From the NCBI RefSeq assembly GCF_002483305.1, contig NZ_DLHQ01000016.1, positions 1-64,000 of the forward strand: a stretch of DNA of 64,000 nucleotides, in the 5' to 3' direction. A program made the translations under genes and the position numbers. Below the pieces are notes generated by a model. That model saw only the letters and a list, made by a program, of their open reading frames with translations. It was not told the DNA's origin and searched no databases. Of the stretch, positions 42,436 to 50,822 are shown in pieces. Positions within the stretch are counted from its first letter, which is position 1. Each line of letters begins with the position of its first letter. The stretch is from Brevundimonas sp. UBA7664. GTDB taxonomy: Bacteria; Pseudomonadota; Alphaproteobacteria; Caulobacterales; Caulobacteraceae.

Positions 42436-42538
42436 GAACCGGCCGCCATCTTCAAGGGGCCGACCCGGACCGCGCGGTCGGTCACCGAGGCCTGGGTCGC
42501 GCTGCACGGCTTCTGTCCCAACGGCTCCGCCGACCGCC
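42436..42538 (+). repeat. duplicated 103-bp segment, copy 2
   Basis: Second copy of the DpnI-like segment (see 41635-41737). It lacks the start region, and the CPNC motif is changed to CPNG. Flanked on both sides by R2 elements, so it is not a functional gene. Confidence 0.85.
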
Positions 42539-42550
42539 TGCTCCCCCCTC

Positions 42551-42750
42551 CCGCTATCGTCATTCCGGGCGGAGGCGAGCGTAGCGAGGCGGAGGCCCGG
42601 AACCCAGCGGCGCGCGCGAGCGCGAAGCTGTCGGGAGCGCCGTCAGGGAATGGCGGCCCCTCGCCACCGCCGGTGTTTCGCCGCTGTCGCGGCGCCGCTG
42701 GGTTCCGGGCCTCCCCCGGCTTTCGCCGGGGTCGCCCGGAATGACGATAG
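42551..42750. repeat. palindromic element R2, copy 2
   Basis: Starts CCGCTATCGTCATTCCGG and ends CCGGAATGACGATAG; the first 90 bases match copy 1 almost exactly. It carries an extra insert (CAGGGAATGGCGGCCCCTCG region). A short CGATAGCGGG follows at 42761. Confidence 0.85.
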
Positions 42751-42822
42751 CTTGAGAGGGCGATAGCGGGGAGGCGGCGGGGCGCTGGACAGGTCGGTAA
42801 AATAGCGCATAGGTTGCAGATC

Positions 42823-43164
42823 ATGCGCACGCAGCGGAAGTTTGTCGCCACCTACATCATGGCCAGCCGGCGCAACGGTACGCTCTACACCGGCGTCGCC
42901 GCCAACCTGCCGGCGCGGGTGTGGAAGCATCGCATCGGCGCCTTTGACGGCTTCAGCAAACGCCACGGCTGCACGCGGCTGGTCTGGTTCAAGCGTCACG
43001 CCTGGGTCGTCGACGCCATCCGCCACGAGACGCGCATCAAGGGCTGGAAGCGCGACTGGAAGCTCAGGCTGATCGAGGAGGCCAACCCCGACTGGCGCGA
43101 TCTGGCGGCCGACTGGTTTCCGGAGAACGATCCCGACTGGACCCCGCCGGAAGAGCCGGACTGA
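42823..43164 (+). CDS. GIY-YIG nuclease superfamily protein (UPF0213/YhbQ-like)
   Basis: 113 residues. FVATYIMASRRNGTLYTGVA carries the Y-I-M and L-Y-T-G halves of the GIY-YIG motif, followed by a basic helix, RHETRIKGWKRDWKLRLIEE and ANPDWRDLAADWF. This is the stand-alone YhbQ-type arrangement with 'E..IKGW.R..K..LI...NP.W.DL'. Function is unclear. ATG 42823 follows AGG at suitable spacing. Confidence 0.9.
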   Translation: MRTQRKFVATYIMASRRNGTLYTGVAANLPARVWKHRIGAFDGFSKRHGCTRLVWFKRHAWVVDAIRHETRIKGWKRDWKLRLIEEANPDWRDLAADWFPENDPDWTPPEEPD

Positions 43165-43502
43165 GGCGCCCTCCCCCCGCCCCCGATTGACAAGCCGGCG
43201 GCGCAGGCCGAGCGTCCCGGGCGGGGTTGGCGACCTTCTTCGCCCGCCCCGTCTCCCATGGCGGGCACGCCTTCAACGCTCCGCCAGGCAAAGCCGGACC
43301 CGAGACCCGCTTCAGTACCTCCAGCCAGCCCCCGCGACCCGCGCCGGCCTGACCCCTGGATCGCCGTAGAGTGTTAGCCGGCCGACCCCGCGACCGCCTG
43401 TCCAGCGCCGCCCGCATCGAGGGCGGGCGTCCGACGGGCGGACCTGTCTGAAGGAGGACTGACATCCCTCGCGCCCGAAACCCGTCCCGAAGGAGATTTG
43501 CG
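43165..43502. other. 338-bp intergenic region
   Basis: No gene with protein-like sequence or ribosome site is seen on either strand. It holds GC-rich sequence and the likely promoter of the secreted protein, whose ribosome site GAAGGAG lies at 43489-43495. Confidence 0.5.
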
Positions 43503-44072
43503 ATGAAGACCTCTGTTGGAACCCTCGTCCTGCTCGGCGCCGTGATGACCGCCGGCCTGGCCCTGGCCCAGACGCCCCCGCCGGCCCGCGGCGCCCCCGC
43601 CGTGGCGGAACCCGGCCAGACGCGGGCCACGGTCAACCAGTCGGGCGCAATCCTCGCCACGGAACGGTCCGCGACCCCCGCTGCAGCCGCCTGCACGCCG
43701 GATCCGGCCGGCGGGGCGCTTCGGTCGGCCGCCGCGTCGACGCCCGTCAACGGCATCGGCGGCCAGGGCGGGGGGCGGTACGAAAGGGGCCGGCTGATCA
43801 ACAACAGCGAGACCGACAGCGCGACGCCCAACGACGGCGGCCGGTTGTCGAACCGCGATCACATCGACCAGGACGCCCAGACCGACATCCGGACGGGTCG
43901 ATCCGCCCCCGCAAGCCCGACGCCCCCGGCGGCGGGGGGCCTCGCCACGGGCAACACCTACACCACGGGCGACTTCGCCGGACCGGAGATGCGGCGGGCC
44001 GGCGATCCCCGCGCGTCGGCGCCGTACAGCGCCGCGCCCGCCTGCGAACCGGCCCCGCCCGCCCGCCGCTGA
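43503..44072 (+). CDS. secreted low-complexity hypothetical protein
   Basis: 189 residues. Signal peptide about 1-22 (ending LALAQ). The mature part is rich in Ala, Pro, Gly, Asn and Thr with no membrane segment; GRYERGRLINNSETDSATPN and RLSNRDHIDQDAQTDIRTGR are the most protein-like parts. It has three Cys. Unrecognised. GAAGGAG 8 bp before ATG 43503 supports the start. A GC hairpin follows. Confidence 0.65.
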   Translation: MKTSVGTLVLLGAVMTAGLALAQTPPPARGAPAVAEPGQTRATVNQSGAILATERSATPAAAACTPDPAGGALRSAAASTPVNGIGGQGGGRYERGRLINNSETDSATPNDGGRLSNRDHIDQDAQTDIRTGRSAPASPTPPAAGGLATGNTYTTGDFAGPEMRRAGDPRASAPYSAAPACEPAPPARR

Positions 44073-44077
44073 CGCGA

Positions 44078-44109
44078 GGGAGGGGGGGGCGCCCGCGCGC
44101 CCCCCTCCC
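44078..44109. terminator. GC-rich hairpin after the secreted protein
   Basis: GGGAGGGGGGGGCGC (44078-44092) can pair with GCGCCCCCCTCCC (44097-44109) with a small bulge. There is no T-tract, so terminator function is uncertain. Confidence 0.4.
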
Positions 44110-44207
44110 ACCGCTGACGGTCGAGCCCTGCCCTGACCTGCCCCACCCTGTCGTCGCTTCGCGCCGACATCCCTCCCCATGAAGGGGAGGGGGAGCTATG
44201 GAGGCCT

Positions 44208-45173
44208 ATGCCCGCCACCCGCACCGCCGCCCTGATCGTGCTGATTCTCGCCGCCATGGTGCTGGGCCTCGCGCCGATCCTCGTGCGCCTGTCCGACGCC
44301 GGGCCGGCGGCGGCGGGGTTCTGGCGGTTCGTCTTCGCCCTGCCCCTGCTGCTGATCATGACGGCGCGGCCCAAATTCCTGGCAGGGGGCGGCGAAGGGG
44401 TGGGGCGGCCGTCGGGGTGGATGGCGCTGGCGGGCGGGATGCTCGTGCTCGATCTGGCCTTCTGGCACTACAGCCTGGCCCTGACCTCCGTGGCCAACGC
44501 CACCACCCTGACCAATCTGACGCCGGTGGTGGTGACCCTGGTCGGCTGGTGGGTGTTCCGCGAGCGGCCCCGGGCGTTGTTCATCGTCGCCCTGGCCGCG
44601 GCGATCACGGGCGCCCTGACCATGTCGCTGGGGGCCGACGGGGGGCAGGGGACCAATCCGCCGCTGGGCGACGTCTTCGCCGGCGTCACCGCCCTCTGGT
44701 ACGCGGGCTATTTCATCGCTGTGAAGGCTGCGCGCGGGCGGCATTCGGCCGGGCGGGTGATGCTGTGGTCGACCGCTGTCGCCGCCCCCGGCATGCTGCT
44801 CATCGCCCTCGTGCTCGGCGAGCCGATCCTGCCCGGATCGTGGGGCGGCTGGGCCGCCTGCGCGGGGCTGGGCGTGGTGCATGTGCTCGGCCAGGGCGGG
44901 GTCGCCTGGTCGCTGGGCCGGCTGCCCGCCGCCCTGACCGCCGTGACCGTCCTGATCCAGCCCGTCGTCGCCGCCCTGCTCGGCTGGCTGATCTTCGCCG
45001 AGACCCTGACCCCGGTGCAGGCGCTGGGCGGGGTGGTGGTGATCGCGGCGATCGTTCTCGCGCAGCTCTCGTCGGGCCGCGGTCAGAAGGCTCCGCCTTC
45101 TCGACCCGACGCGGCCCAGGGCCCAGGCCGGGTCGGGTCGGGAGGTCCCGAAGGGCCGACGACCGCGGCCTAA
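44208..45173 (+). CDS. EamA/DMT-family transporter
   Basis: 321 residues with ten hydrophobic helices in two EamA repeats: first GLAPILVRLSDAGPAAAGFW and YSLALTSVANATTLTNLTPV; second YAGYFIAVKAARGRHSAGRV and GRLPAALTAVTVLIQPVVAA. Substrate unknown (metabolite efflux is usual). The C-terminal tail is polar and disordered. It is convergent with the cold-shock gene, with a terminator between. Confidence 0.93.
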   Translation: MPATRTAALIVLILAAMVLGLAPILVRLSDAGPAAAGFWRFVFALPLLLIMTARPKFLAGGGEGVGRPSGWMALAGGMLVLDLAFWHYSLALTSVANATTLTNLTPVVVTLVGWWVFRERPRALFIVALAAAITGALTMSLGADGGQGTNPPLGDVFAGVTALWYAGYFIAVKAARGRHSAGRVMLWSTAVAAPGMLLIALVLGEPILPGSWGGWAACAGLGVVHVLGQGGVAWSLGRLPAALTAVTVLIQPVVAALLGWLIFAETLTPVQALGGVVVIAAIVLAQLSSGRGQKAPPSRPDAAQGPGRVGSGGPEGPTTAA

Positions 45174-45175
45174 AC

Positions 45176-45211
45176 AAAAACGGGCGCGGAAGCCGAAGCC
45201 GCCGCGCCCGT
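45176..45211 (-). terminator. intrinsic terminator of the cold-shock gene
   Basis: ACGGGCGCGG (45180-45189) pairs with CCGCGCCCGT (45202-45211). Read on the minus strand it is followed by TTTTTG, a proper T-tract for the cold-shock gene. Confidence 0.85.
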
Positions 45212-45238
45212 CTCATGATGATGTCGTCAGCCGTGGGT

Positions 45239-45442
45239 TCAGAGAACCTTGAGGTCGATCGCCGAGGTCTTGCCGCGCTGGGATTCCAGCTCGTATTCGA
45301 CCTTGGCGTTCTCATCGAGGCCTTGCAGGCCCGCCTTCTGCACCGCGGTGATGTGGACGAAAACGTCCTGACCGCCGCCATCGGGCTGGATGAAGCCGAA
45401 ACCCTTCGTCGGGTTGAACCACTTGACCGTGCCGGTCGCCAT
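45239..45442 (-). CDS. CspA-family cold-shock protein
   Basis: 67 residues, a single cold-shock domain: GTVKWFNPTKGFGFIQPDGG (RNP1 KGFGFIQ), DVFVHITAV (RNP2), VEYELESQRGKTSAIDLKVL. It binds single-stranded nucleic acid as an RNA chaperone. ATG 45442 is preceded by CAGGAG. Full length and monocistronic. Confidence 0.97.
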   Translation of the reverse strand: MATGTVKWFNPTKGFGFIQPDGGGQDVFVHITAVQKAGLQGLDENAKVEYELESQRGKTSAIDLKVL

Positions 45443-45598
45443 AATGCGTCTCCTGAACGCGCTTTCCAGGCAGACGTCCCTCGAGGGACGCCCGTCAGCC
45501 CATCTGGACGAGCTCATTCAGCGAAGGAGCGGGCACGGGTGTGGACGCCGCGCGAAATCCGGACTGCGGCGACTTTTTCTCGCGCATTCGGCGAGCGG

Positions 45599-46405
45599 TC
45601 AACCCGCCTTGGCCGCCGCCTCCGCGAGGCGGGCCCGTGACGGCCCGGTGGCGCACAGCGGCCGCGGCGCCCCGTCGAGGTGCAGGTGGTTGGCGTGGGC
45701 GTCGTTGTAGTCCGGCGTCAGCACGGTCGAGAACACCCGGCACGCCCCGTCGCGGATCCGCCGCAGGAAGCCCGCCCCCTCGGCCCCGCGCGGCCCCGTC
45801 CCCGGCCAGTCCGCCAGCACCGAGACCCGCCGCCCGTCCTCCAGCGTCATGCCGCCGATATCCAGCGCATTGGCCCGGGCGTGCTCGCTGGGCCGGGCCT
45901 GGAGGTCGGTCTGGCCATAGATGCGGCGGCAGCTGTAGGCGCCCACGTCGTTCAGGCTGGCCACCCGCGATCCGAACTGCGCCTCGGCCGCCGGCTGCAG
46001 CACCTGGCGCTCCCAGATGACGTAGCGCACCGCCAGCGGGCACTGCATGACCGGGTCGCTCGGCAGGCGCGTCGTCGCCCCGCCGGTGATCCGGACGGCC
46101 CCGCGCACCACGCAGAAGCCGCCGTCGTCCCGGTCCGGGGCCCGCTCCACCTGCACCCCGGCCTCGCGCAGCACCTGCATGCAGGCCTCGGTGACGGCGG
46201 TGATCTCCTCCGGAGCGGCGGCCGTCGGCAGGACGAAATCGCCCACCTTGGCCGCCGTCGCCGACCCGATCGGCCGGTTCAGGTCCAGCGGCTTCCACGG
46301 CAGGTCCTGGGCCGGGGCGAACAGGTTCAGCAGCGCGAACGCCGCGCAGACGCCGAGCGCCGCCTCCCACAGCAGGTTCCAGAAATCGGCGAAATCACGC
46401 TTCAT
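45599..46405 (-). CDS. extensin-like protein (extensin_C family)
   Basis: 268 residues. One N-terminal hydrophobic segment (about 10-28) then a periplasmic Extensin_C domain: CPLAVRYVIWERQVLQPAAE, VGAYSCRRIYGQ, PSEHARANALDIGGMTLEDG and DAHANHLHLDGAPRPLC. The H..A.A.DI.G and D.H..HLH residues are those of a metal-dependent peptidase-like fold related to D-Ala-D-Ala carboxypeptidases; activity is not proven. Starts 12 bases before the next gene's stop region, on the same strand as the serine hydrolase. Confidence 0.9.
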   Translation of the reverse strand: MKRDFADFWNLLWEAALGVCAAFALLNLFAPAQDLPWKPLDLNRPIGSATAAKVGDFVLPTAAAPEEITAVTEACMQVLREAGVQVERAPDRDDGGFCVVRGAVRITGGATTRLPSDPVMQCPLAVRYVIWERQVLQPAAEAQFGSRVASLNDVGAYSCRRIYGQTDLQARPSEHARANALDIGGMTLEDGRRVSVLADWPGTGPRGAEGAGFLRRIRDGACRVFSTVLTPDYNDAHANHLHLDGAPRPLCATGPSRARLAEAAAKAG

Positions 46406-46417
46406 GCCGCGACAGCC

Positions 46418-47536
46418 TTACGCGGCGGCGGCGGCCTCCGCCAGTCGCGGCGCCAGCGTCTGGCAAGCCCGCTTCCCCGCCGCCCCGTCGTTCGACAGGA
46501 CGATGACCCCCAGCCCCCGCTCCGGCGCCGCCAGCACGGTCGCGAACCACATGGTGTTGGAGCCGTTGTGGGTGATCGTCGGCCCCGGCCCGGAGATCCC
46601 GCCCCACGGCGCGCTCCCCACGCCCCAGCCCGCCGCATACGCCGGCGGGTCTCCGGCGGCGGGGGTCAGCAGGTGACGGCGGGTCTCCTCGCTCAGCCAG
46701 TCGGGGGCCCCGCCCATCATGGCGGCGACGAACCGGGCGTAGTCGGCCAGGCTCATATGCGCCGTCCCCGCCGGGCCCAGCGCGCGGGGATTGTCCGCGA
46801 AGCCCGCCGGATCGACGCCCACCCCGCCCCGGTGCCCCCACGGAGCCTCCCCCCGCGGCGCCCCGAAGCCGGCGGTGGCCAGCCCCAGCGGCGCGAACAG
46901 CTCGGACTGCATCACCGCCTCCCAGGCCTGGCCGGTCAGGGCCTCGATGACGGCGCCCATGACGATGTAGTTGCCGTTGCCATAGGCGAACTGGCCCACG
47001 GACCCCGCGGGCGGACCCGCCAACGCCCGCGCCGCGAACTCGGCCCGCTGCGCCGGCAGGGGCCGCTGGTCGACATGGGCCGCCATCAGCCAGGCCTGAG
47101 CGAGCAGGCCGGCGTCCAGCAGGCCGGCGCGGTGGTGCATCAGGTCGTCGGGCGTGGTCGCGACCCAGGCCGGATCGAGCGTCAGGCCGGGCAGGGACTC
47201 GGCGAGCGCCATGTCCCAGCGCGCGCGGCCCTGCTGGACCAGCCGGCCGAACACCGCCGCCGTCATGGCCTTGGTGTTCGACCCGAGATGCCAGCGATCG
47301 TCCCGCGTCGCGGCCGCCTCATGCCCCGCGCGGCGCACGCCCCGCACCCCGGCCCAGCCGAGGCCCGCGCGCGTCACGATCCCGGCGGCCAGCGCCGGCG
47401 GCGCGGCCTCGGCGAAGACCGCGTCCAGCGCCGCCTCGGCCGCGTCGTTCTTGCGGACGCGGGCCATGGCCGGAAGGGCTCCGGCGAGGGGCAGGGCGGC
47501 GAGACCACCCAGAAGGGCGCGGCGAGTGGCGAACAT
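46418..47536 (-). CDS. serine hydrolase, class C beta-lactamase family
   Basis: 372 residues. The N terminus has a twin-Arg-like signal (ATRRALLGGLAALPLAGALP). Active-site motifs: S-x-x-K in HLGSNTKAMTAAVF, Y-x-N in FAYGNGNYIVMG and the third box in THNGSNTMWFATVL (H-N-G instead of K-T-G, common in non-lactamase esterases/peptidases of this clan). Likely a secreted esterase or D-aminopeptidase-like enzyme; the substrate is unknown. Extensin-like gene lies 12 bp downstream, so they may form an operon acting in the envelope. Confidence 0.9.
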   Translation of the reverse strand: MFATRRALLGGLAALPLAGALPAMARVRKNDAAEAALDAVFAEAAPPALAAGIVTRAGLGWAGVRGVRRAGHEAAATRDDRWHLGSNTKAMTAAVFGRLVQQGRARWDMALAESLPGLTLDPAWVATTPDDLMHHRAGLLDAGLLAQAWLMAAHVDQRPLPAQRAEFAARALAGPPAGSVGQFAYGNGNYIVMGAVIEALTGQAWEAVMQSELFAPLGLATAGFGAPRGEAPWGHRGGVGVDPAGFADNPRALGPAGTAHMSLADYARFVAAMMGGAPDWLSEETRRHLLTPAAGDPPAYAAGWGVGSAPWGGISGPGPTITHNGSNTMWFATVLAAPERGLGVIVLSNDGAAGKRACQTLAPRLAEAAAAA

Positions 47537-47695
47537 GAGTGGCTCCTTCTCAGTCGCGCCCGTTCTACCTGTCCCGGCCCCGCCACGCACATGAGTTCCG
47601 CGACAGGTTTGGGGCCTCCGTCCTGCCCGGCTGAAATCGCGCTGCAATCCGACTGCAACATTGCCCCGGCGGCGGGCGCGGCGCATCGTGGATCC

Positions 47696-48442
47696 ATGGG
47701 CAAGAAATCAAAATACGACGCCGACCTCGAACGGCTCCAGGTCCTGCTGGTCGAGACCCAGCACTGGACCATCGAACAGGGGCGAAAGACCGTCATCGTC
47801 TTCGAGGGCCGCGACTCCGCCGGCAAGGACGGGGCGATCAAGCGCATCACCGAATACGCCTCGCCGCGCCAGACCCGGATCGTCGCCCTGCCCAAGCCGA
47901 CCGACCGCGAGACCACCCAGTGGTATTTCCAGCGTTATGTTCCGCACCTGCCGGCGGACGGCGAGACGGTGCTGTTCAACCGCTCCTGGTACAACCGCGC
48001 CGGGGTCGAGCCCGTGATGGGCTTCTGCAAGCCGGAGCAGCACGTCCAGTTCCTCGGCGACGCGCCCCGATTCGAGCGCATCCTGACCGACGACGGCATC
48101 GTCCTGATCAAGCTCTGGCTCGACATCTCCAAGGCCGAACAGGCCCGCCGCCTCGCCGAGCGGATCGAGGATCCGCTGAAGCGGTTCAAGGTCTCGCCGC
48201 TGGACGCCGAGGCCCAGGCGCGCTGGGAGGACTACAGCAAGGCGCGCGACCGGATGCTGGACGAGACCGACCACAACCACGCGCCCTGGACCGTGATCGC
48301 CACCGACGACAAGAAGACCGCCCGGCTCAACATCATCCGCCACATCCTGCGCGCCATCGGTGGGCCCGGCGCCGCCGCCGAGGCGCCCGACCCTGACGTC
48401 GTCTTCCCGGCCTCCAAGGCGAAAGGCCGTCTCGCCCCCTAG
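47696..48442 (+). CDS. ppk2: polyphosphate kinase 2
   Basis: 248 residues, single PPK2 domain. Walker A is FEGRDSAGKDGAIKRI, lid and phosphate-binding segments LPKPTDRETTQWYFQRYVPH, Walker B region VLFNRSWYNRAGVEPVMGFC, then ERILTDDGIVLIKLWLDISK and KRFKVSPLDAEAQARW. PPK2 transfers phosphate between polyphosphate and nucleotides. Subclass (NDP- or NMP-specific) cannot be fixed from sequence alone. ATG 47696 begins MGKKSKYDADL. Its stop overlaps the convergent gluQ stop through CTAG at 48439-48442. Confidence 0.93.
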   Translation: MGKKSKYDADLERLQVLLVETQHWTIEQGRKTVIVFEGRDSAGKDGAIKRITEYASPRQTRIVALPKPTDRETTQWYFQRYVPHLPADGETVLFNRSWYNRAGVEPVMGFCKPEQHVQFLGDAPRFERILTDDGIVLIKLWLDISKAEQARRLAERIEDPLKRFKVSPLDAEAQARWEDYSKARDRMLDETDHNHAPWTVIATDDKKTARLNIIRHILRAIGGPGAAAEAPDPDVVFPASKAKGRLAP

Positions 48443-49287
48443 ACTCCCAGTTCAGCCCTCAACGCCTCCGGCTTCACACCCGCGGCCCGCAGTTCCGCCA
48501 GCGTCACTGACCGGTCCCGCTTGGCGTACCGCCGCCCGTCCTCGCCGACCAGCAGCCGATGGTGGCGGTAGGTCGGCGTCGGCCAGCCCATCAGCGCCTG
48601 GATCAGCACCTGCACATGGGTCGCCTCGAACAGGTCCTCGCCGCGGATGACGTGAGTCACCCCCTGCAGGGCGTCGTCGTGGGTCACGGCCACATGATAG
48701 GCCGTTCCGGCGTCCTTGCGGGCCAGCACCACGTCGCCCGCGGTCTCGGGTCGGGCCGGGATCAGGCCGTGCTCGCCGCTCGGGCCCCGGCCTTCCTCGA
48801 CAAAGACCAAGGCGTTCCAGGCCGGTTCGCCCAGCGCCTCCCGTGCACGGTCCAGAGAGAGCCGCCACGCGAACGGCCGACCTTCGGCCAGCAGCGCCGC
48901 CTCCTCCCCGGGCGGATGCGGACCGGGTCGGGCCGCCTCGGCGGGCCCGTGCGGCGCGTCGCCGATGGCGTCGAGGATGTCCTTGCGGGTCCGGAAACAG
49001 CGGTAGAGCAGACCGCGCGCCTCGAGCCCGGCGACCACCGCGGCATAGTCGGCGAGATGGTCGGACTGGCGGCGCACGGCCCCGTCCCGGTCGAGGCCAA
49101 GCCACGCCAGATCTTCAAGGATCGCCGCCTCGAATTCCGGCCGGCAACGGGTCGGGTCGATGTCCTCGATCCGCAGCACGAAATGTCCGTCCGTCGCCCG
49201 GGCCGCCTTCCAGGCCGTCAGGGCCGAAAAGGCATGACCCTTGTGCAGGCGGCCGGTCGGCGACGGGGCGAAGCGGGTGACGAACAT
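48439..49287 (-). CDS. gluQ: glutamyl-Q tRNA(Asp) synthetase
   Basis: 282 residues. The truncated class I GluRS-like catalytic domain begins FVTRFAPSPTGRLHKGHAFS (HIGH-like HKGH) and ends with the KMSKS-equivalent RRYAKRDRSVTL. LRIEDIDPTRCRPEFEAAIL and YHVAVTHDDALQGVTHVIRG are typical. There is no anticodon-binding domain, which distinguishes GluQRS: it attaches glutamate to queuosine at position 34 of tRNA(Asp). ATG 49287 starts the conserved sequence. Divergent from the AlkA-like gene. Confidence 0.94.
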   Translation of the reverse strand: MFVTRFAPSPTGRLHKGHAFSALTAWKAARATDGHFVLRIEDIDPTRCRPEFEAAILEDLAWLGLDRDGAVRRQSDHLADYAAVVAGLEARGLLYRCFRTRKDILDAIGDAPHGPAEAARPGPHPPGEEAALLAEGRPFAWRLSLDRAREALGEPAWNALVFVEEGRGPSGEHGLIPARPETAGDVVLARKDAGTAYHVAVTHDDALQGVTHVIRGEDLFEATHVQVLIQALMGWPTPTYRHHRLLVGEDGRRYAKRDRSVTLAELRAAGVKPEALRAELGV

Positions 49288-49365
49288 GGCTCCACGATAG
49301 CGGCAACCGGACGCGATCACACCCGGCGCGCTTGTCGCCCTCGGGGCCGGCGTTAGGGTCGTCGC

Positions 49366-50022
49366 ATGCAGACACCCTATTGGCTCGACGATATCGAGGC
49401 GGCGCGCCGGACGATCGTCGGGCTCGACCCGGCCCTGGCCCGCGCTCAGGCCCAGACCCCGGCCTTTGGATGGCGACGGCGCGTGGGCGGATTCGAGGGC
49501 CTGTTTCACATGATCGTGGATCAACAGGTTTCGCTCGCCTCCGCCGCGGCGATCTGGGCGCGGGTCGAGGCCGGGCTGGCCGGCGAGGTGACGCCCGAGC
49601 GCGTGCTGGCCACCTCCATCGAAAGCCTGCGCAGTTTCGGGCTGTCGATCCAGAAGGCGACCTACGGCCACGAGATCGCCCGCGCCCATGTCGATGGCCG
49701 GATCGACTTCGACCATCTCGAGCGGCTGTCGGACGAGGAGGCGATCGCCCGCCTGGTCGCCATCAAGGGCGTCGGCAAATGGACCGCCGAGACCTTCCTG
49801 ATGTTCTGCGAGGGACGGCGGGATGTCTTCCCCGGCGGCGACATCGCCCTGCAGGAGGCCATGCGCTGGGCCGACGGCGCGTCCCTGCGCCCGACCGAGA
49901 AACAGGCCTATGCCCGCGCCGAAATCTGGCGGCCGCATCGCAGCGTGGCGGCGCATCTGCTTTGGGGATGGTATGGAGCGGTCAAGCGCGGGGAGATCGC
50001 GCTGGAGGACCCCCTTCCGTGA
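49366..50022 (+). CDS. DNA-3-methyladenine glycosylase II-like (HhH-GPD)
   Basis: 218 residues, a core HhH-GPD enzyme. GGFEGLFHMIVDQQVSLASA is the conserved entry helix, VAIKGVGKWTAETFLMFCEG the helix-hairpin-helix, and DVFPGGDIALQEAM carries the catalytic Asp. It removes alkylated purines for base-excision repair. The AlkA N-terminal TBP-like domain is absent, as in the short AlkA/MagI-type enzymes. Its stop overlaps the GTG start of the next gene (GTGA). Confidence 0.93.
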   Translation: MQTPYWLDDIEAARRTIVGLDPALARAQAQTPAFGWRRRVGGFEGLFHMIVDQQVSLASAAAIWARVEAGLAGEVTPERVLATSIESLRSFGLSIQKATYGHEIARAHVDGRIDFDHLERLSDEEAIARLVAIKGVGKWTAETFLMFCEGRRDVFPGGDIALQEAMRWADGASLRPTEKQAYARAEIWRPHRSVAAHLLWGWYGAVKRGEIALEDPLP

Positions 50023-50675
50023 TCGACCCTGCCACTCTCGAGGCGCTCAGCGAGCCCATCCTGCCGACGCTGTTCATGCTCGACTACGCCGGCGTGGCGG
50101 TGTTCGCGGCCACCGGGGCGCTGGCCGCGGCCCGGCTGAAGCAGGATCTGGTGACGCTCGCCTTCTTCGCCGCCATCACCGGAGTCGGCGGCGGCACCCT
50201 GCGCGACCTGTTGATCGACGCCCCCGTGTTCTGGGTCCACGACTGGAAATACATCGCCATCTGCCTCGCCGCCGCCCTGGCCGTCTGGTTTCTGGGTCAG
50301 CGCGAATGGCGCTTCCGGGCCCTGCTCTGGCTGGATGCCGTCGGACTTGCCGCCTATGGCGTGATGGGCGCGGCCAAGGCCGAGGCCATGGGACTGGCGC
50401 CGCTGATCTGCATCGTCATGGGCGCGCTGACGGCCTGTTTCGGGGGCGTCGTCCGGGACCTTCTGGCCGGGCAGCCGTCCATCCTGCTGCGGCGTGAGAT
50501 CACCGTATCCGCCGCCATTCTCGCGGCCGTGGTCTATATGGCGATGAAGCAGGTGGGACTGTCCAATGTGGCGGCCGCCCTGATCGCCGCGCCCTGCGGC
50601 TTCGCCTTGAGGGCGGCCTCCCTTCAGTGGGGCTGGGTTCTGCCGTCGTTTCCGGGAAGCCCTTCCCGGGGCTGA
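50019..50675 (+). CDS. TRIC-family (UPF0126/YadS) cation channel protein
   Basis: 218 residues from GTG 50019, overlapping the upstream stop. Seven helices form two UPF0126 repeats, each ending in a conserved motif: GVGGGTLRDLLIDAPVFW (first) and ACFGGVVRDLLAGQPSILLR (second). Bacterial TRIC homologues form trimeric K+/Na+ channels; NCBI annotates some as glycine transporters. The GTG start is supported by frame and overlap. Follows alkA-like gene in an operon. Confidence 0.9.
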   Translation: MIDPATLEALSEPILPTLFMLDYAGVAVFAATGALAAARLKQDLVTLAFFAAITGVGGGTLRDLLIDAPVFWVHDWKYIAICLAAALAVWFLGQREWRFRALLWLDAVGLAAYGVMGAAKAEAMGLAPLICIVMGALTACFGGVVRDLLAGQPSILLRREITVSAAILAAVVYMAMKQVGLSNVAAALIAAPCGFALRAASLQWGWVLPSFPGSPSRG

Positions 50676-50822
50676 GGGCGCCGATCCGGGCGTCGCAACA
50701 CTGTCGCCCGGAGGTCATCGCCAAGCCGTCGAATCAAGACTAGGCTTGATCCACAGCCAGGGAAGGAGACGTGTCTTCAGTCCGGTCGCGTCGATGATCC
50801 TCTCCCGAGCGGCGAGGGCCTG

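Larger units (their letters stand above)
42225..42822. other. 598-bp gene-free region made of repeats
   Basis: Holds R2 copy 1, the second 103-bp DpnI-like segment and R2 copy 2 in that order, then about 70 bp leading into the GIY-YIG gene. No credible gene is present. Confidence 0.7.

Noticed and set aside
41928..42851. 307-codon frame fused to the Xre gene
   Set aside because: The upstream 200 codons are R2 repeats and the 103-bp segment; only the last 98 residues form an HTH protein.
45680..48442. 920-codon plus-strand frame
   Set aside because: Only its last 248 codons (ppk2, from 47696) are real; the rest is antisense to the extensin-like and serine hydrolase genes.
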